In this document: positions 31,601-43,113 of the stretch, in pieces
Numbering within the stretch: the stretch's first letter is position 1
Layout of the letters: each line of letters opens with the position of its first letter
Assembly: GCF_021228795.1 (NCBI RefSeq)
Contig: NZ_CP089309.1
Span: 2,108,001-2,172,000, forward strand
Reading direction: 5' to 3'
Length of the DNA: 64,000 nt
DNA from: Thiocapsa bogorovii
GTDB taxonomy: Bacteria > Pseudomonadota > Gammaproteobacteria > Chromatiales > Chromatiaceae
Translations under genes and position numbers: made by a program
The notes under the pieces: generated by a model
Databases searched by the model: none
What the model was told of the DNA's origin: nothing
What the model saw: only the letters and a program-made list of their open reading frames with translations

Positions 31601-34600
31601 CCTGGCCGCCGTTCGCGGCTAGGTCGACACCGTCCTTGGCGGTATAGCTGATGGTGCCGTTGCCCTCGTCGTAGGCGAAGTCGAATTCGCCCGCTACGGC
31701 TGCAAGGCTCGTATCTTTGACCCCGGCTGCGTCCAGCGCGAACAGCTCGTTGTCGACGCCGTCATTCAGCACATCCGTGACATCGATCCCATAGACCGGG
31801 ACATCGCCGCTGTTGGTGGCGGTCAACGTGATCGTGACGATATCGCCGGTTTTGAGGCCGGTGGTCGGCGTCATCGTCTTGGCGATGCCGAGATCGGGCT
31901 CGCCGACGGTTGCGTCGGCAGTGTCGCTCCAGGTCTGCGTGGTGTCGTCGGTGGACAACGTGACCGCATTGGTCAAGGTCGCGCCGTCGGTATTCGACGG
32001 GATGTCCAGTACGCGGACCCGATAGCTGACCTCGAAGGTCTGGCTGGCGCCCGTGGTATTGCGGACCGTGCCCAGCCCAGCGCTTAAGGTATTGTTTGTA
32101 TCGGTGAAGTCAGTCGGCAGCGAACCGCCGAAGATCAATCCGGACGTGGATACAAGGCTGTAGGAGCCGGTGACGTATTCGACGCCGGCCGGCAAGACAT
32201 CGGTCAAGGTCATGCCCTCGACCACAACCGGGCTGATCGCGCTCAAGCCGCCCGGCACCGTCACCGTCAGCCGATACGGGACCTCGTCGCCGATCGCATA
32301 GGGGCCACCCGGCTCGACGAGGACCTTATCCACACCAAGACCGGTGACCCGCAGTCGCGCGCCGGTACCGACGGCGTTGTTGCCGAATCCGGTCTGTAAC
32401 GCACCAGCGGGGATGCTGTTCAGATGACCGGCGTTGTTGGTGACCGAAGAGGTCACATCCACCGAAACCGAGCAGCCCCCGGCCGGAATGGGTGCACCGG
32501 ATTGATAGGTCACGGTAACCGCGCCGGCATTCGCAACCACACTGCCGGCAGCACAGCCGTTGGCGACCTGGATGTTCGGAGCGGCGGCGATGAAGACACC
32601 GGCGGGAAGCGTATCCACCAGATCCGCGGTCAACGTGGTGTCGGCACTGTTGCCGTTGCCGAAGGACAGGGTCAGTGTCGTCGTGCCCCCTGTCAGGATG
32701 GTGGACGGCGTGAAGAACTTGCTCAGACTCGGCGGCTGCGGCGGGTTGACGAGCAGATTGGCCGTCGCCGGCGCGCCGTTGTTCCCCGCACTGGTTTGCA
32801 GCGCCCCGGCAGGGATGGTGTTGACGAACGGCGAGGCGGTGTCGTCGTCGGCGGTCACATCAACGGCGATGGTGCAGCCGCCGTCCGGGATCGCCGCCCC
32901 GCTCGCGTAGGTGATGGTGCCACTGCCGACGGTCGCGGTGACGTCGCCGGTGCAGGTGCCGCCGATGTTGGGCGTGGCGGCGACGGTGACGCCGATGGGC
33001 AGCGTGTCCACCAAGTCCGCGCTCAGCGTGATCGCGTCGGCATTGGCATTGCCGAGGCTGATGGTCAGCCGCGCGACGCCGCCGGGGTTGATGGTGTTGG
33101 GCGAGAACGCCTTGGCGACCGTAGGCGGCGTCGGTGTCTGCACCACGAGCCCTGCGTTGGCGGGGTCGAGGTTGGCACCACTGTTGGTGACCAACGCGCC
33201 GGACGGGACGGTGTTCGTATAGCTGCCGCCGGTGTCGGACGTGACCGCGACCGTGATGGTGCAGCCGCCGGCCGGGATCTCGGCGCCGCTGCCGTAGGTG
33301 ATGCTGCCGCTCTCCGGCTCGGCGGTGACGGATGGCAGGGTACAGGTCCCGCCAAGGTCGGCCGGGTCGGCAACCTTAACGCCGGTCGGGAGGTTATCGA
33401 CGAAGTTCGCCGAGAGCGTCAGCAGGCTGCTGTTCGGATTGCCCAGGCTCAGGGTCAGCGTGGACGTGCCGCCCGCCATGATGGTGCCGGGACTGAAGGT
33501 CTTGCCGAGCGTCGGCGGCACCAGCGGATCGAGCGCGGATATCGCGAGACTGGCCGTTGCCGGGGACGGATTGGTGCCGGTGGAGGTCTGCAACTGGCCG
33601 GCGGCGATCACGTTGGTGAACACCCCATCGACGCTGCCGGTGACATCGACGCTGATCGTACAATCGGCATCGGCCGGGAGCTGCGCGCCGGCGTCGAGCC
33701 TGATGCCGGTATCACCGGCATTGGCGGTGAGAACACCGGTACAGGTGGTGGCCGCATTCGGCAACGCGGCCACAAACAGGTTGCCCGGTAGCGCATCGAT
33801 CAGCGGCGCGGTCAGGGTGATCGGCTCCGCATTGGGGTTGGTAAGCGTGATGGTCAGGGTCGAGGTACCGCCCGAGGCGATGCCCACCGGGTCGAATGCC
33901 TTGCTGATCATCGGCGCCATGCCGACACGCATGGCGGCATCCACTGGCCCCGGATTGGTCAGGCCCTGATCGGTACTCAAGCTCTCGGCGGCAATGAAGT
34001 TGCTGTAGTTGCCGGGCGCGTTGCCGACCACGTCCGCATAGAAGGTGCAATTGGCATCAGGACCGATCGACGCGCCGATCAGGCGCATGAAGCCTTCGCC
34101 GGGATCGGCGATGACCTGACCGCCGGCACAGTCGGTGCCTGAATCGGGCGTCGGCGCAATGGCCAGGCCCGCCGGCAGCATATCGGTCAGCGTCACACCG
34201 GTCAGTGTAATGACGGTATCGTTGTTGGTGATGGTCACCGTCAGCCGGTTGGGCTGACCGGGATTGCGTGTTGCGTGTTCAAACGCCTTCGCGAGGGTCG
34301 GGGCTTCGACGACGTTCAGTGTGGCGCTGGCCTCGTCTTCATTCACCACACCCTGATCGCTCTGAACCTCGCGCTCGGGGATGATATTGGTATAGGCGCC
34401 CAATTCGTCGACGGTAACGTCGACCTCGAGGGTACAGTTCGTGTTGGGCGGAATCGTGCCTTGGGATATCGTGACGAGACCGCTGTCCGCATCGTTTCCG
34501 GTCGCGACGACGGCTTCCCCGCCAGGGCCGGTGCCCGCACAGGTGGTGCTCGCGTTCGGGGAATCGGCAATGAACATGCCGACAGGCAACCGATCCGTAT

Positions 34601-37600
34601 AGCTGACGCCGGTCAATGTGACGGGGCTGGCGGCATTCGGATCAAGCGTGCTGACCAGGCGAATCTTCAAGCGCGAGATCTGGCCCGGGCCGATGAAGGC
34701 CGGCGCGAAGCCCTTCATGACCCCGAGCCCCTGCAGGGTCGAGAGCGTCGCGATGGTGCCCTCGGGATTGGTATAGCCTTGGTCGCTGACGATGGCCCCG
34801 ACAGGGATACTGTTGGTCAGGTTGAGAAACCGCACGGAGGTGGTTGTCACGAACACCTGGCAGGTCTGGTTCGGCGGGATAGCGGCGCCGGACAGGACGA
34901 GTTTGTTGTCGCCCGGGATGGCGGCCACCTGACCGCCGGGGCAGGTGGTGCTCGCATCCGGGACCGAATAGACCTCGATGCCCAACGGGAAGGTATCGGT
35001 GAGCCCGACGCCCTGCATCGTGATCGCCGACGGGTTGACCACATCGATGCGCAGCACCGAAGGCACGCCACCGGTGACGATGACCGGATCGAATGACTTG
35101 TTGAGATTGATCTGGGCGCTGGCCTCGGCCAGCGTCGCCGTCACCGCGTCGGTGCTGGCGGGTCCCTCGGCACTGGTGATGTTGCCGGCCGGGATGGTGT
35201 TGATCCAGTCGCCTTCGCCGCTGGTCAGGACGTCGAAGAATAGATCGCAACTGCCGCCGGCGGACAGGGTCGCGCCGAGCAGTTGGGCACTGTCTGTGCC
35301 GGGGTTGGCGACGATGGTCGGCGCACCGCCGCAGTTGGTGCTGGCGTTGGCCGGGTTGGCGATGGTCAGGCCGGTGCCGAGCGGATCGGTGAGCGAGACA
35401 TTGGTTAGGGTGCCGTTGAAGCCATTGAGGACACTGATCTTGACGCGGGCGATGCCGCCGGGCGCGACCGAGGTCGGGGAAAAGCTCTTGGAGCCGGACA
35501 GGCCGGTGCCGATACCGAGCGTCGCCGTGGTATTCGCCGGAATGCTGCCGACCGAGGAGCTGAAGTCGCCGGGCGTGATGATGTTCTCGTAATTCCCGAC
35601 CGTGCTGCCGGTGACCCGAACGGTGATGACACACTCCGCAGACTCGCTGTCGTCCGGCCGGGCCGGGACGGCGCCGCCGGTCAGGATCACCCGGGCGCTG
35701 TTCGGGAACACCTGCAACGCACCGCCGCAGGTGTTGGTGGCGGCCGGATTGGCCGACAGCGTCACGCCCTCGGGCAGATTGTCGGTCAGATCCACCGCGG
35801 TCAGCGCATTGACCACCCGATTGCGGATGCGGATGGTCAGCGTGGACTGGCCACCCTGGGGGATGCTGGCCGGGCTGAACGCCTTATTGACCGCAACGGA
35901 ACTGACGCTGACGATATTGACGGCGGGGCTTGGGCCGGGGTTCGAGATGGTACCGCCGTCGCCGCCCTCGCCAGAGATGGCGTCTGCCGGAATCTGATTC
36001 GAAAAGCTCAGACCGGTCGCCGCGTCCGCCGGCAGACGCGCATCGAACACCACCGTGCAGATGCCGGGGTCGAGCCCGCTGCCGGCGACGATCGTGCCGC
36101 CGCTCCATTCGAGCGTTGGGCTGTTGTCGTCGCCGGACCAGGTGCCGCCGACGCAGCCGACGCTGGAGACGGGGTTCGCGCCCTGCAGCACCATCCGAGC
36201 GTCACCGTTCGCCGGCAACTGATCGAGGAAGTTGACATTCGTCACCTCCCCGCCGGACCAGTTGCGAATGGTGACGGTGAAACGGGTCCATTGGCCGGGC
36301 GCCACACTCGTCAGCGTCGCGGTCTTATCGACCGTCAACTGCGCATTGACGCCAAGGTCCGCCGAGGCTGCCGGGCTCGGGAAATTATTCGGATTCTCTA
36401 CCGCATCCACCGCGATGCTGTTGGCATGGACGCCGTCATTGAAGGACGTGACATAGGCGGTGATGGTGCATGCGCCGCCCGGACCCGCGGTCGCGCCGCT
36501 CAGTCTCAGGACGGAATCTTCACTGTCGGCCGCGAAGCCCAACGTGCCGTCGACCGCATCGGTGCCGGTGCAGACGACCACGGGATCGGCCGGTGCAGGC
36601 ACCGGCAAGCTTTGCGTGTCGCGCACCAGCAGGGTTGTGCCCGCCAGATCATCGGCGAAGCCGGTAATGGCGAGCGGACTGCTCAGGCTGTTGTTGGCGA
36701 TCCTAATGGTCATCAAAGCCGGTTGCCCGGCGGGAATGACATCCGGGCTGATGGACTTGGTGACGGCGATCGGGGTGTTGACGCTCAGGTCTCGGGAGAA
36801 CGCCGGGCTGATGAGCCCGCGACTGTTGCCGATAGCGCCCTCGCCGAGGCTGTTGGTGATGCCGCCTGGCTCGGCGACAACGACGCCGACGCCGATCACG
36901 CAGGCACCGCCGGCACCGATCGTGCCGCCGGTCAAGGTCACGCTATCCGCACCGGGATCGGCGGTCAGGCTGCCGTTGACGGCGCCGTTGCCACTACAAC
37001 CGATACTCGCATCGGCGGGATCCGCGACCTCCGTGCCTTCGGGCAGCGTGTCGGTAAAGAGGGTCAGCGGAATGGTCGCGCCGGCATTCGGGTTGGTCAG
37101 CGTGATGGTGAGCCTGGTCGGGTCACCGGCGACGGCGGGCGACGGCGAGAAAGATTTGGTACCCGTGGGAGGCGCCAGAGCACTGACCGACAGCGTGGCG
37201 TTGGCCTGCGTCGTGTTGAAGACCTCCGTCGTGCCTTCAAGCGCCGAGTAGCCCGCGGTGCTCTCAGTGGGCGCGCTATTGGCTGGAATGTTGGCGACGT
37301 GGTTGCCGGGGATCTGTGATCGGACCACGACCTCGAAAGAGCAAAGCCCGTCGGTGGTGCCGGTGCCCGCGGGGATGACTCCTCCGGTGAGGTAGACCCT
37401 GGAGGTTCCGGGATCCGCGGCGTTGACTGTGAAGCCGCAGCTGTTGCTGTTAATGGACTGCGGGTCGGCGATCTGGATCTGCCCCGGCAGCAGCACCGTC
37501 ACCGCAGCGGAGGTCAAGGGTACCAATGAATCGTTGGCGATCGTGATGCGGTAAGACGATGCATCGCCTTGGTTGATGGTCGCCGGGATGAAGCTGTTGT

Positions 37601-37739
37601 TGATCGTCGTCGTTGCTGCGGCCAGACCGGAGAAGAGTAGAAGGCCCAGAGCGATCGGGATCCGCGCCTGGAATCCCCGACGCCGAATCACGGAACCCAG
37701 GGCGGCAACCTGCCTTGTCTTGCCTTCCTTTGACATCAT
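22653..37739 (-). CDS. Giant secreted multi-domain DUF11 repeat protein with IPTL-CTERM-like anchor
   Basis: A 5028-residue surface protein in one uninterrupted frame. A signal peptide (residues 1-42) precedes about 34 immunoglobulin-like modules. Thirteen modules (to about residue 1795, some 135 residues each) start with K-x-F-x-P and GG-x-S-T-L-T-I-x-L and usually carry two Cys (TC-x-G ... C-T-I), likely a disulfide. Twenty-one longer modules (about 1800-4950) resemble DUF11/isopeptide-D2 units (IGEEVxYR..., [17 protein letters not shown]), mostly without Cys. The C-terminus has a sorting-like tail: [20 protein letters not shown], then an Arg-rich end. A role as adhesin or surface fibre is inferred. 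GAGGAG precedes the paired ATG codons (37739 and 37736). It is a single-gene unit. Confidence 0.92.
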   Translation of the reverse strand: MMSKEGKTRQVAALGSVIRRRGFQARIPIALGLLLFSGLAAATTTINNSFIPATINQGDASSYRITIANDSLVPLTSAAVTVLLPGQIQIADPQSINSNSCGFTVNAADPGTSRVYLTGGVIPAGTGTTDGLCSFEVVVRSQIPGNHVANIPANSAPTESTAGYSALEGTTEVFNTTQANATLSVSALAPPTGTKSFSPSPAVAGDPTRLTITLTNPNAGATIPLTLFTDTLPEGTEVADPADASIGCSGNGAVNGSLTADPGADSVTLTGGTIGAGGACVIGVGVVVAEPGGITNSLGEGAIGNSRGLISPAFSRDLSVNTPIAVTKSISPDVIPAGQPALMTIRIANNSLSSPLAITGFADDLAGTTLLVRDTQSLPVPAPADPVVVCTGTDAVDGTLGFAADSEDSVLRLSGATAGPGGACTITAYVTSFNDGVHANSIAVDAVENPNNFPSPAASADLGVNAQLTVDKTATLTSVAPGQWTRFTVTIRNWSGGEVTNVNFLDQLPANGDARMVLQGANPVSSVGCVGGTWSGDDNSPTLEWSGGTIVAGSGLDPGICTVVFDARLPADAATGLSFSNQIPADAISGEGGDGGTISNPGPSPAVNIVSVSSVAVNKAFSPASIPQGGQSTLTIRIRNRVVNALTAVDLTDNLPEGVTLSANPAATNTCGGALQVFPNSARVILTGGAVPARPDDSESAECVITVRVTGSTVGNYENIITPGDFSSSVGSIPANTTATLGIGTGLSGSKSFSPTSVAPGGIARVKISVLNGFNGTLTNVSLTDPLGTGLTIANPANASTNCGGAPTIVANPGTDSAQLLGATLSAGGSCDLFFDVLTSGEGDWINTIPAGNITSAEGPASTDAVTATLAEASAQINLNKSFDPVIVTGGVPSVLRIDVVNPSAITMQGVGLTDTFPLGIEVYSVPDASTTCPGGQVAAIPGDNKLVLSGAAIPPNQTCQVFVTTTSVRFLNLTNSIPVGAIVSDQGYTNPEGTIATLSTLQGLGVMKGFAPAFIGPGQISRLKIRLVSTLDPNAASPVTLTGVSYTDRLPVGMFIADSPNASTTCAGTGPGGEAVVATGNDADSGLVTISQGTIPPNTNCTLEVDVTVDELGAYTNIIPEREVQSDQGVVNEDEASATLNVVEAPTLAKAFEHATRNPGQPNRLTVTITNNDTVITLTGVTLTDMLPAGLAIAPTPDSGTDCAGGQVIADPGEGFMRLIGASIGPDANCTFYADVVGNAPGNYSNFIAAESLSTDQGLTNPGPVDAAMRVGMAPMISKAFDPVGIASGGTSTLTITLTNPNAEPITLTAPLIDALPGNLFVAALPNAATTCTGVLTANAGDTGIRLDAGAQLPADADCTISVDVTGSVDGVFTNVIAAGQLQTSTGTNPSPATASLAISALDPLVPPTLGKTFSPGTIMAGGTSTLTLSLGNPNSSLLTLSANFVDNLPTGVKVADPADLGGTCTLPSVTAEPESGSITYGSGAEIPAGGCTITVAVTSDTGGSYTNTVPSGALVTNSGANLDPANAGLVVQTPTPPTVAKAFSPNTINPGGVARLTISLGNANADAITLSADLVDTLPIGVTVAATPNIGGTCTGDVTATVGSGTITYASGAAIPDGGCTIAVDVTADDDTASPFVNTIPAGALQTSAGNNGAPATANLLVNPPQPPSLSKFFTPSTILTGGTTTLTLSFGNGNSADTTLTADLVDTLPAGVFIAAAPNIQVANGCAAGSVVANAGAVTVTYQSGAPIPAGGCSVSVDVTSSVTNNAGHLNSIPAGALQTGFGNNAVGTGARLRVTGLGVDKVLVEPGGPYAIGDEVPYRLTVTVPGGLSAISPVVVEGMTLTDVLPAGVEYVTGSYSLVSTSGLIFGGSLPTDFTDTNNTLSAGLGTVRNTTGASQTFEVSYRVRVLDIPSNTDGATLTNAVTLSTDDTTQTWSDTADATVGEPDLGIAKTMTPTTGLKTGDIVTITLTATNSGDVPVYGIDVTDVLNDGVDNELFALDAAGVKDTSLAAVAGEFDFAYDEGNGTISYTAKDGVDLAANGGQVIFSFTATVGPDIRSGWTYTNQASVQGNSQNDPEVGRDTPVADSNIVTAGTQVGAVAKTIAETSEGWTTGANVAIGEVITYEMAYSIPRGETRSPLTIPIFTDTLPNGQQFLTGTATIQASVAGVSVANGGSLATTPIAIAPSVDGQQLGFDVGDVQSAAENAQVVIRFDALVLNTAVNNRGDQKTNTATLNYLNREGTEQSLSATQVVRIQEPTPAVTKAANPTTAGGGDTVTFTVVASNTPTGGNRTWAWDIAVVDTLPVRYQNLILTGAVLSRDSVNVLTCGGVSLQTLTLTMDCLDPAERYLAPGESITLTYTATLDPNIAFDEVVTNTVQVQGTSLPGSNGTEGATPGAPDSDTGERTGSGDVNTGGQAVNDLAATNSATVTANRPSIGKAVADDSLQIGDVTTATITVSVPVGQTDGFVVTDVLPAGLLYTGTPITITLPETGFSATGIPDTNPGAGPGPLEFDFGTVQNSAATSQDIVIAYDVQVANVIGNQRNTTLTNTATLAYDGASEPLPSAADTITVREPSLALGKTITAGTPASAGSEVSYRLTVTNSDAFATAYRMTLIDVLPADLLGANGGTGPFFTEIQVTNPEGTVVKTAGGALTAADADQTNPDTLAWPPFDLPPETTLTITYKATVVADAVTGATLTNTVEAEYNSLAAGDAGRDGSDILDDTDDTQLDNYGQTTSRDLTLDADIAIQKTLTTGQDANLAIGEEVQFDLKVSLLPGVTRNLIVTDTLPVGLAFVELVTIEAGDNVSYTQDPVGVVEDPEGVLTIDMGDVGNTPGATDNFFILRIKARVENIADNQNGDVLTNNVAVTSDIGSDSDSLDVTVVEPILQVNKTPDTTAPALGNLVTYSVTVSHASGSAADAYQVELADVIPAGLTYQLGSTMGEAAVDETDPAAPVFSLGFLEAGGSKTFSYLAAVDLDAVVGAALENSISGTFASTADADGSEDSGRDGSDGEGGLNDYVFDTSAAVTPTTTAFLYPVKTVDIAVDGGVSGQLDPSDTLEYSIVLSNEGTDATGVVFTDSIPANTTYVAGSLSSTVGTTDESADPLVVEVGDLAGGAEATITFRVTVDSGTALGTIISNQGLVDSNQTVPTPTDADGVSENGFQPTDIPVGGQPSVQSPLYAEKGVILLTDVAGNGVVNPGDTLRYSLVLSNNGDEDLTNVSLTDTIPTGLIYVSGSANATGGTPTVVGQSLSWSVPTLAAGDFEVLVFNVTVDNPLPGNANDYTFTNQGATDSDQTLPGLTDGNSDPTDGFQPTEIEATTGAGQPRVDAQKRWTLASDRDGNGLANPGDVIGYSISVANTGSAATVDARLADAIPPNTSLVPGSVTTDLGVVVDAGDPIAVNLGSLLPGDVATVRFRVTIDADVADGTVIANQATVTGNNFGAVPSDDNGNPADGLNPTLTPVVTDDPAFATPGGLTKTLAATSEAASSGSDLLIGEVATFRVGVQMPPGTLRDALIEDVLPAGLGYIPGTARLSRTFTTGLNASRNPGDINVAASGVFVDLIDGSELQQSGQTISLLLGDVINSDAAAAAYTLEYQAVVRNVAANQAGTTLSNQARLRYLNGLNQPSSLTPVSLAVKAIEPTINLSKSVDPMTLLPGGGTVTYTLIMTNEAGAATAYDAVISDPIPADWDLTGVDIDSSGGATGITDRSDLAGNSLALDVGQLPAGAVVTIIYTLVAPAGLSPGDTIPNTATGTWTSLPGEKGTDDATPGNPGDPDGERTGSGTGANDFTTSDSALVRVGQPVLSKQVLDRQSRYAIGDEVDYELRLSVPPATVLDGAVLEDVLADGLDYVAGSLLLELDGLSADTTPSDFAIGSSGDDTTLTADFGSLANTTGDTRTLVATYRARIANQLGNQDNQSLINRAELAFIDPGTGEAATPLLDADSVTVGEPLLALAKTITSPTTGLEAGARLDFRVVVTNNGSTAAFATVLSDTLPVGLQDVTDLEVTATSGGAPVPTFPDFNPGDQGFDSAPFNLPVGASVTLAFRARLTDLVVEGQAIQNQVLASFSSRDGDDPNARDGRDGGDQTDPEVLNNYNTSAKSPIITVDAAVTLDKAFYPDPGNARYTIGEEVGYRLTLGVIEGVTRDVVIVDSLPAGVSFISADIGLGNAGITTERPTGPDDQPTAIAGGILTFDLGNLSNPANGNVDDDVVTVDIRVRVDNILENQNGIQLGNNAHVSYLDFDGDEQRVDFDADLDEPGLQPLDLDVVEPDLELSKTADRPAVSLGDEVTFTLTIDHSVTSTADAFDLVVEDRLPMGLSYVPGSANPAPSDVDGQTLRWDRASLTLGDATTSLGYRARVETSTAVAIPLTNRVVLGYASQPDSTGAADGGRNGEDGPDGALNNYAAVSEASVTPTADTSLYAVKGVAIVNDVPNNGQLDPGDTLEYSVVVTNQGTTTASGVVFTDPVPLNTTYIADSLVSDAGVIDQTDPTRVRVEIGQLESGASLTIRFQVRVDAPLPPGVIISNQGVVSSDQTVPTPTDADGIPENGFQPTDIVVGERPTSALRFTKTYALSGDLVAPAGTINVGDQITYRVVLLNTGQVDLTNLVFADEVPLGLDPPGVSVTGVTTTQGTAPAPVGNTIEIGDIGTLAPGASVLITITGIANAAGEVVNQARASSDQLGSTPSDGDGNPDNGAQPTVFPVVPAGEVGAPGLSLAKRAVLIDDANSDGLVNPGETLRFTLVAFNQGSAMARDVRLSDRLEDARVGTLLVESVTTSQGAVSSLSPLEVNLGDLAPGASATVTYLVTADEPGLLRNEATIRDDSGDSDTDTVEIPVEVFDPFDPPTGRKVVSDADRPELEWTMVWLNPNAAYVMPIRVVDPIPANSTFVDGSLECLVEGVSETSVCEYDAAALQVVFEGRIGPDPGATGADDAANEIVIVFRTRIQDSRRPVVNQAFANWDEDGNGSVDDDQTPVTSGGPTRWNPTSPTAIPAVSVWGLLLCMILMAGIGYRHHRGGTARNRR

Positions 37740-38120
37740 CGACTCCTCACCTTTCCGTCCTGTTGGCGCGGCTGCTTAGAGCCACGATGGCAATCCCGTC
37801 TTGATCGACGTCACGCCGCAGGCGCGCTTGCCTGAGACTGACGAAGCCTTGGAATCTTCGAATCCGGTCTAGTCCCCACGGGCCGAGTGAAGCGGGGGCG
37901 GTCGTCGGCCGAGGTCGTGGCTGTGTAGCGCGCGCGAAACGCTAGCCCACCAACCAAAGCTACTGCCGAACGGGGAGAATTGATCTAGGCGCGCGCAGAG
38001 GTTAGCACAGCGCTTGTGAGGCTTTCGAGCGATGATTCGAAGGATCGAGCCTCGTCCACGAGGCGTCGCGCGTCCAAGTGGCTGAACGCTGCGCCTCCGT
38101 TCCTCGAGACCCTGAGGGGC
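37740..38120. other. Upstream region of the giant gene and apbC 3' end
   Basis: About 380 bp without a gene. It holds the ribosome site of the giant gene (GAGGAG) and presumably its promoter. I saw no clear riboswitch, operator or terminator. Confidence 0.5.
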
Positions 38121-39212
38121 CTAGTTGTTCTGGATCACGATCCGCGGGAATTTCGAAGCATAGTCCTTGGCTTGCAGCGAAAGCTTCGCGGCCGTCTTAC
38201 GGGCGATCTCGCGGTAGATTTCAGCAACGCGCGAATCGGGTTGGGCAACCACGGTCGGCTTGCCGTTGTCGGTCTCCTCGCGAATGTGGCCGTTCAGGGG
38301 GAGCGAGCCGAGCAGATCGATCCCGTATTGCTCGGACATCTTCTGCCCGCCACCTTCGCCGAAGATGTGCTCCTCGTGGCCGCAGGCCGAGCAGATGTGC
38401 GTGCTCATGTTTTCGACCACGCCCAGCACCGGCACCTCGACTTTCTGGAACATCTTAAGACCTTTGCGTGCATCGAGCAGCGCAATGTCCTGGGGGGTGG
38501 TGACGATGACCGCACCCGACACCGGCACCTTCTGCGCGAGGGTCAATTGCGTATCGCCCGTACCCGGCGGAAGGTCGATGACCAGATAGTCGAGATCCGA
38601 CCAGTTGGTGTCGTTCAGCAACTGCTCCAGGGCCTGTGTGACCATCGGGCCGCGCCAGATCATGGGCGTTTCTTCGTCGATCAAGAAGCCGATCGACATG
38701 GCCTGAAGGTTGTAGCTGGTCATCGGCTCAAGGCTTTTGCCGTCCTTCGACTCGGGTTTGCCCGAGATCCCGAGCATACGCGGCTGGGACGGGCCGTAGA
38801 TGTCGGCGTCCAGGATACCGACACTCGCGCCCTCGGCCGCTAAAGCGAGCGCCAGATTGACGGCGGTCGTCGATTTGCCGACGCCGCCCTTGCCCGAGGC
38901 CACGGCGATGATGTTCTTGATGTTGTCGATCGGCTTGAGCGATTTCTGAACCGAGTGCGACTTGATCTGCCAGGTCACGTCGACCTGCACCATCTCGACG
39001 CCATCGACCTTGAGGACGGCCTCTTCGACCGCCTTGGCGATGTCCGCGCAGATGGTCTTGGCCGGGAAGCCCAAGACAACCTTCACTCTGACCTGACCGC
39101 CCTCGATCTCGATGCCCTTGATCGAATGCGCCGCCACCAGATCGCGCCCGAGATGAGGTTCCTTGTAGCCCTTGATGGCGGCTTCAACGGCTTCTTTCGT
39201 GGGTTCGGACAT
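38121..39212 (-). CDS. apbC: Iron-sulfur cluster carrier ApbC/Mrp
   Basis: A P-loop scaffold/carrier that delivers Fe-S clusters. The 363-residue product has an N-terminal MIP18-like domain (residues about 1-85) and the Mrp ATPase: deviant Walker A SGKGGVGKSTTAVNLA, DADIYGPSQP, LVIDLPPGTGDTQLT and the cluster-binding CxxC (HICSACGHEEHIFG). The ATG at 39212 follows GGAGT; the upstream frame is not needed. It is divergent from metG, an order seen in many gammaproteobacteria. The Rnf complex nearby is rich in Fe-S clusters. Confidence 0.96.
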   Translation of the reverse strand: MSEPTKEAVEAAIKGYKEPHLGRDLVAAHSIKGIEIEGGQVRVKVVLGFPAKTICADIAKAVEEAVLKVDGVEMVQVDVTWQIKSHSVQKSLKPIDNIKNIIAVASGKGGVGKSTTAVNLALALAAEGASVGILDADIYGPSQPRMLGISGKPESKDGKSLEPMTSYNLQAMSIGFLIDEETPMIWRGPMVTQALEQLLNDTNWSDLDYLVIDLPPGTGDTQLTLAQKVPVSGAVIVTTPQDIALLDARKGLKMFQKVEVPVLGVVENMSTHICSACGHEEHIFGEGGGQKMSEQYGIDLLGSLPLNGHIREETDNGKPTVVAQPDSRVAEIYREIARKTAAKLSLQAKDYASKFPRIVIQNN

Positions 39213-39456
39213 GAGGTACTCCAGGATAAATGGATGCGCCCGGCACTCCCGGGTCACATGAGACAAATGCTTTTCAGTAGGCCGGGATGGTCGACCCGGG
39301 GCCGGAAAAGTTCCCGCAGACTTTTGGTGTGTGCCTGCCTTAAATCAAGTCCGGGCCCGAAAGACGCGACCGGGACCGCGCTGTCCGGACCGGGACGGGC
39401 CGTGAGATACTGGGGCATCGTTCGAGATCCTAAAGCCGATTCACTTGAGCCCACCC

Positions 39457-41538
39457 ATGAGTCAAACCCGCGACATCCCGGGCGGCAGCCCCCGAGAAAT
39501 TCTGGTCACCAGCGCACTGCCCTACGCCAACGGGCCGATCCACATCGGCCATCTGGTCGAATACATCCAGACCGACATCTGGGTGCGTTTCCAGAAGATG
39601 CGCGGGCACGCCTGCTGGTACGTGTGTGCGGACGACGCCCACGGCACGCCCATCATGTTGCGCGCTCGTCAGGACGGCATTAAGCCCGAGGCGCTGATCG
39701 CGCGGGTCGCGCAGGAGCATCAGTCCGATTTCGCGGCCTTCCGGGTGGGCTTCGACAACTATCACTCGACGCATTCCGAGGAAAACCGCCACTTCGCGAA
39801 TCTGATCTACAGTCGCAACCGCGACAAGGGTCACATCGGCAAGCGCACCATCACCCAGGCCTACGACCCGGTCGAGCAGATGTTTCTGCCCGATCGCTTC
39901 ATCAAGGGCGAGTGTCCCAAGTGCGGGGCGCCGGACCAGTACGGCGACAACTGCGAGGCCTGCGGGGCGAGTTATTCACCGAACGAGCTCAAAAACCCGC
40001 GCTCGGCGGTCTCGGGCGCCGCGCCCGAGCAGCGCGAGTCCGACCATTATTTCTTCCGCCTCGGCGACTTCGAACCGATGCTGCGCGACTGGACCCGCGG
40101 CGGCGGTCTGCAGCCCCAGGTCGCGAACAAACTCGACGAGTGGTTCGACGCCGGTTTGCAGGAATGGGACATCTCGCGCGACGCGCCCTACTTCGGCTTC
40201 GAGATCCCGGACCATCCGGGCAAGTTCTTCTACGTTTGGCTCGATGCCCCGATCGGCTACATGGCGAGCTTCCTGAATCTCTGCGAAAGCACCCGCGGGC
40301 GCGACGCCGGATTGGATTTCGATCGGTTCTGGGCCAAGGAGTCGACCGCGGAGCTGTATCACTTCATCGGCAAGGACATCATCTATTTCCATGCGCTCTT
40401 TTGGCCGGCGATGCTGCACGGCGCGGACTTCCGCACGCCCTCGGCGGTCTTCGCGCATGGCTTCCTGACGGTCGACGGACAGAAGATGTCCAAGTCACGC
40501 GGGACCTTCATCAAGGCCCGAACCTACCTGGACCATCTCAACCCCGAATATCTGCGCTACTACTTCGCGGCCAAACTGGGACCGGGCGTCGACGACATCG
40601 ATTTGAGTCTTCAGGACTTCACCGCACGCGTGAACTCGGATCTGGTCGGCAAGGTCGTGAACATCGCCAGCCGCAGCGCCGGGTTCATCGCCAAGCGTTT
40701 CGCGGGCCGACTCTCACCGACCTTGGCCGATCCGCAGCTCCAGGCCGACTTCGTGCAGGCCGGCGAATCCATCGCCGGCGCCTACGAGCGACGCGAGCTC
40801 AGCCGCGCCGTGCGCGAGATCATGGCGTTGGCCGACCGCGCCAACCAATACATCGACGAGCAGGCACCTTGGGTGATCGCCAAAGACCCGGCTCGAGAGG
40901 CCGACCTGCACGCGGTCTGCTCCATGGGCATCAACCTCTTCCGAATCCTGATCGGCTATCTGCGCCCCATCCTGCCGGGCACCGCCGCCGACTCCGAAGC
41001 CTTCCTGCGGATCGAGCCGCTGACCTGGGCCGCCCTCCCGGAGCCCCTCCTGGATCACGAGATGGCACCCTTCAAACCTTTGATGACCCGCGTCGAGCCG
41101 GCCCATATCGAGGCCATGCTGGAGGCGTCCAAGGAGGACCTGAGCACGACGGCACCGCGGCCGGCCGACATGGACGAAGCAAGTCAGCACCTGACCGAAC
41201 ACCCCATCGCCGAGACAATCGACATTGAGACCTTCGGCAAGCTCGATCTGCGCATCGCCCGCATTCGCTCGGCCGGTCTCGTCGATGGCGCCGACAAGCT
41301 CTTGAGACTCGAACTGGACCTCGGGGGCGAGACCCGCACCGTCTTCGCCGGTATCCGCTCGGCCTACGACCCGAGCGACCTGGAAGGGCGGTTGACGGTC
41401 ATGGTCGCCAACCTCGCCCCGCGCAAGATGCGTTTCGGCATCTCCGAGGGCATGGTGCTGGCCGCCGGTCCTGGCGGGAAGGACATCTTCATTTTGAGCC
41501 CGGATGGCGGAGCGCAGCCCGGGATGCGAGTGAAATAG
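39457..41538 (+). CDS. metG: Methionyl-tRNA synthetase
   Basis: Charges tRNA-Met. The 693-residue product has the class I HIGH-type motif ([17 protein letters not shown]), the zinc knuckle ([18 protein letters not shown] near residue 146), the KMSKS motif ([10 protein letters not shown]) and a C-terminal tRNA-binding OB-fold ([20 protein letters not shown]...). The ATG at 39457 fits the family N-terminus; a TTG four codons upstream is possible. The stop is eight bases before a dispersed repeat. Confidence 0.97.
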   Translation: MSQTRDIPGGSPREILVTSALPYANGPIHIGHLVEYIQTDIWVRFQKMRGHACWYVCADDAHGTPIMLRARQDGIKPEALIARVAQEHQSDFAAFRVGFDNYHSTHSEENRHFANLIYSRNRDKGHIGKRTITQAYDPVEQMFLPDRFIKGECPKCGAPDQYGDNCEACGASYSPNELKNPRSAVSGAAPEQRESDHYFFRLGDFEPMLRDWTRGGGLQPQVANKLDEWFDAGLQEWDISRDAPYFGFEIPDHPGKFFYVWLDAPIGYMASFLNLCESTRGRDAGLDFDRFWAKESTAELYHFIGKDIIYFHALFWPAMLHGADFRTPSAVFAHGFLTVDGQKMSKSRGTFIKARTYLDHLNPEYLRYYFAAKLGPGVDDIDLSLQDFTARVNSDLVGKVVNIASRSAGFIAKRFAGRLSPTLADPQLQADFVQAGESIAGAYERRELSRAVREIMALADRANQYIDEQAPWVIAKDPAREADLHAVCSMGINLFRILIGYLRPILPGTAADSEAFLRIEPLTWAALPEPLLDHEMAPFKPLMTRVEPAHIEAMLEASKEDLSTTAPRPADMDEASQHLTEHPIAETIDIETFGKLDLRIARIRSAGLVDGADKLLRLELDLGGETRTVFAGIRSAYDPSDLEGRLTVMVANLAPRKMRFGISEGMVLAAGPGGKDIFILSPDGGAQPGMRVK

Positions 41539-41545
41539 AGTAGTT

Positions 41546-41627
41546 AAACCGCGTCGAGAGCAAGATGGTCATTTTCGAGTGAGCTCGACGTTGGTTGCAT
41601 CCACAGCCCTTCGTCGAGACGCGGTTT
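41546..41627. repeat. Dispersed palindromic repeat, copy 9
   Basis: 82 bp, ends AAACCGCGTC (41546-41555) and GACGCGGTTT (41618-41627), with an inner GTCGAG...CTCGAC pairing. It follows metG and is the rightmost copy seen in the window. Confidence 0.82.
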
Positions 41628-41932
41628 GAACTGATATCGTTCTGAAGATCTTAAGCCGCACCGGCTCCAACCGTCGTCAAGTCTGCCGAGGCCGACCCGA
41701 TCCAAAAACACCGCTTACCGCGCCGGGCGCGGCTGACTCGAGGTGATAAAGGGTAAGGGGCTGGAAGCTGCGGCCGGAGGCGATCCCCCGATAACCCTTC
41801 AGTCCCGGTGTTGTAGCAAACCGCCCCCGGGGCGTATCCTTCGGCGATTTCGCGCTTGCAGCATTTCGCGACCCGTTTCGCGACTCGACAGCTCAGCAAG
41901 CGCCCATCGCACGACCCGAAGCCAAAGAGAGC
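41628..41932. other. Leader region of the rnf operon
   Basis: About 300 bp without a gene. Three ATTTCGCG/GTTTCGCG-type words occur at 41847-41885, close to the rnfA start. I could not fit a sigma-54 or FNR consensus. Confidence 0.4.
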
Positions 41933-42514
41933 ATGACCGAATACGCGCTCATCCTGATCGGCACCGTGTTGGTCAACAACTTCGTGCTGGTTAAGTTTCT
42001 AGGGCTCTGCCCCTTCATGGGCGTCTCGAAGAAGCTCGAGACGGCCGCGGGCATGGGTCTGGCGACGACCTTCGTGATGACGCTCTCCTCCGTCACCTCC
42101 TGGCTGGTGAACGAGTACATGCTGGTGCCGCTCGGCATCGAGTATCTGCGCATCATCGCCTTCATCGTGGTCATTGCGGCCGTGGTGCAGTTCACCGAAA
42201 CCATCATGCGCAAGACGAGTCCCCTGCTCTATCAGGTGCTCGGGATCTTCTTGCCGCTCATCACCACCAACTGTGCCGTGCTCGGTGTGGCCTTGCTGAA
42301 CCTGCAAGCCGAGCGCAGCCTCGTCGAGGCGACGCTCTACGGTTTCGGTGCCGCGGTCGGCTTCTCGCTCGTGCTGACGCTGTTCGCGGCCGTGCGCGAG
42401 CGTGTCGCGGTCGGCGATGTCCCGGAGCCTTTCCAAGGCAGCGCTATCGCCCTGATCACCGCGGGCCTCATGTCCCTGGCCTTCATGGGTTTCGCCGGGC
42501 TCGTGTCGAGTTGA
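41933..42514 (+). CDS. rnfA: Electron transport complex protein RnfA
   Basis: Integral membrane subunit of the Rnf ferredoxin:NAD oxidoreductase. The 193-residue protein has six hydrophobic segments and the conserved [22 protein letters not shown] and [16 protein letters not shown] stretches, whose cysteines hold an iron-sulfur centre in the membrane core shared with RnfE. Length and start match the family. rnfB follows 13 bp later in the same operon. Confidence 0.97.
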   Translation: MTEYALILIGTVLVNNFVLVKFLGLCPFMGVSKKLETAAGMGLATTFVMTLSSVTSWLVNEYMLVPLGIEYLRIIAFIVVIAAVVQFTETIMRKTSPLLYQVLGIFLPLITTNCAVLGVALLNLQAERSLVEATLYGFGAAVGFSLVLTLFAAVRERVAVGDVPEPFQGSAIALITAGLMSLAFMGFAGLVSS

Positions 42515-42527
42515 GCGGAGGATCGCC

Positions 42528-43100
42528 ATGTTGACCGCCATCCTCGCCATGACCGGACTCTCCGCTGTCCTCGGACTCCTGCTCGGCTATTCGGCCATTC
42601 GGTTTCGGGTCGAAGGCAACCCGATCGCCGATCAGATCGACGCGCTCCTGCCGCAAACCCAATGCGGCCAATGCGGCCACCCCGGATGCCGACCCTATGC
42701 GGAGGCATTGGCCCGCGGCGAGGACGAAATCAACAAGTGCATCCCGGGCGGGGAAGCGACCCTGCTCGCCTTGGCTGATCTGCTCGGGCGCGAGCCTGCC
42801 GCACTCGAAGTCGAGGAGAAGCCGCCCTCGGTCGCCGTGATCGACGCCGAGACCTGCATCGGCTGCACCCTGTGTCTGCAAGCCTGCCCGGTGGACGCCA
42901 TCGTCGGTGCCGCCAAGCAGCTCCACGGCGTCATCGCCGCGGAATGCACGGGCTGCGAGCTCTGCCTGCCGCCTTGCCCGGTGGAGTGCATCCACATGGT
43001 GCCGATCGCCACCGACATCCCCCATTGGCGCTGGCCTTATCCGTCCAGCGAGCCCGCCTCCCGCTCGGCATCGCCCGAGCGGGAGACCGAGGCAGCCTGA
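42528..43100 (+). CDS. rnfB: Electron transport complex protein RnfB
   Basis: Ferredoxin-like entry subunit. The 190-residue product has an N-terminal membrane helix ([20 protein letters not shown]), the four-Cys motif of the DUF/Fe-S domain ([15 protein letters not shown]...CIPGG) and two [4Fe-4S] ferredoxin motifs ([12 protein letters not shown] and [12 protein letters not shown]). GGAGGATCGCC lies before the ATG. It accepts electrons from reduced ferredoxin and passes them to RnfC. Confidence 0.97.
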   Translation: MLTAILAMTGLSAVLGLLLGYSAIRFRVEGNPIADQIDALLPQTQCGQCGHPGCRPYAEALARGEDEINKCIPGGEATLLALADLLGREPAALEVEEKPPSVAVIDAETCIGCTLCLQACPVDAIVGAAKQLHGVIAAECTGCELCLPPCPVECIHMVPIATDIPHWRWPYPSSEPASRSASPERETEAA

Positions 43101-43113
43101 CCGGAGCCCTGCC

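Noticed and set aside
37740-38120. Possible riboswitch in the leader of the giant gene
   Set aside because: Stem-forming segments exist, but no conserved core of a c-di-GMP, cobalamin or other riboswitch could be aligned.
41628-41932. Sigma-54 promoter for the rnf operon
   Set aside because: A GG...TTGC pair is present near 41845-41865 but the spacing is three bases too long.
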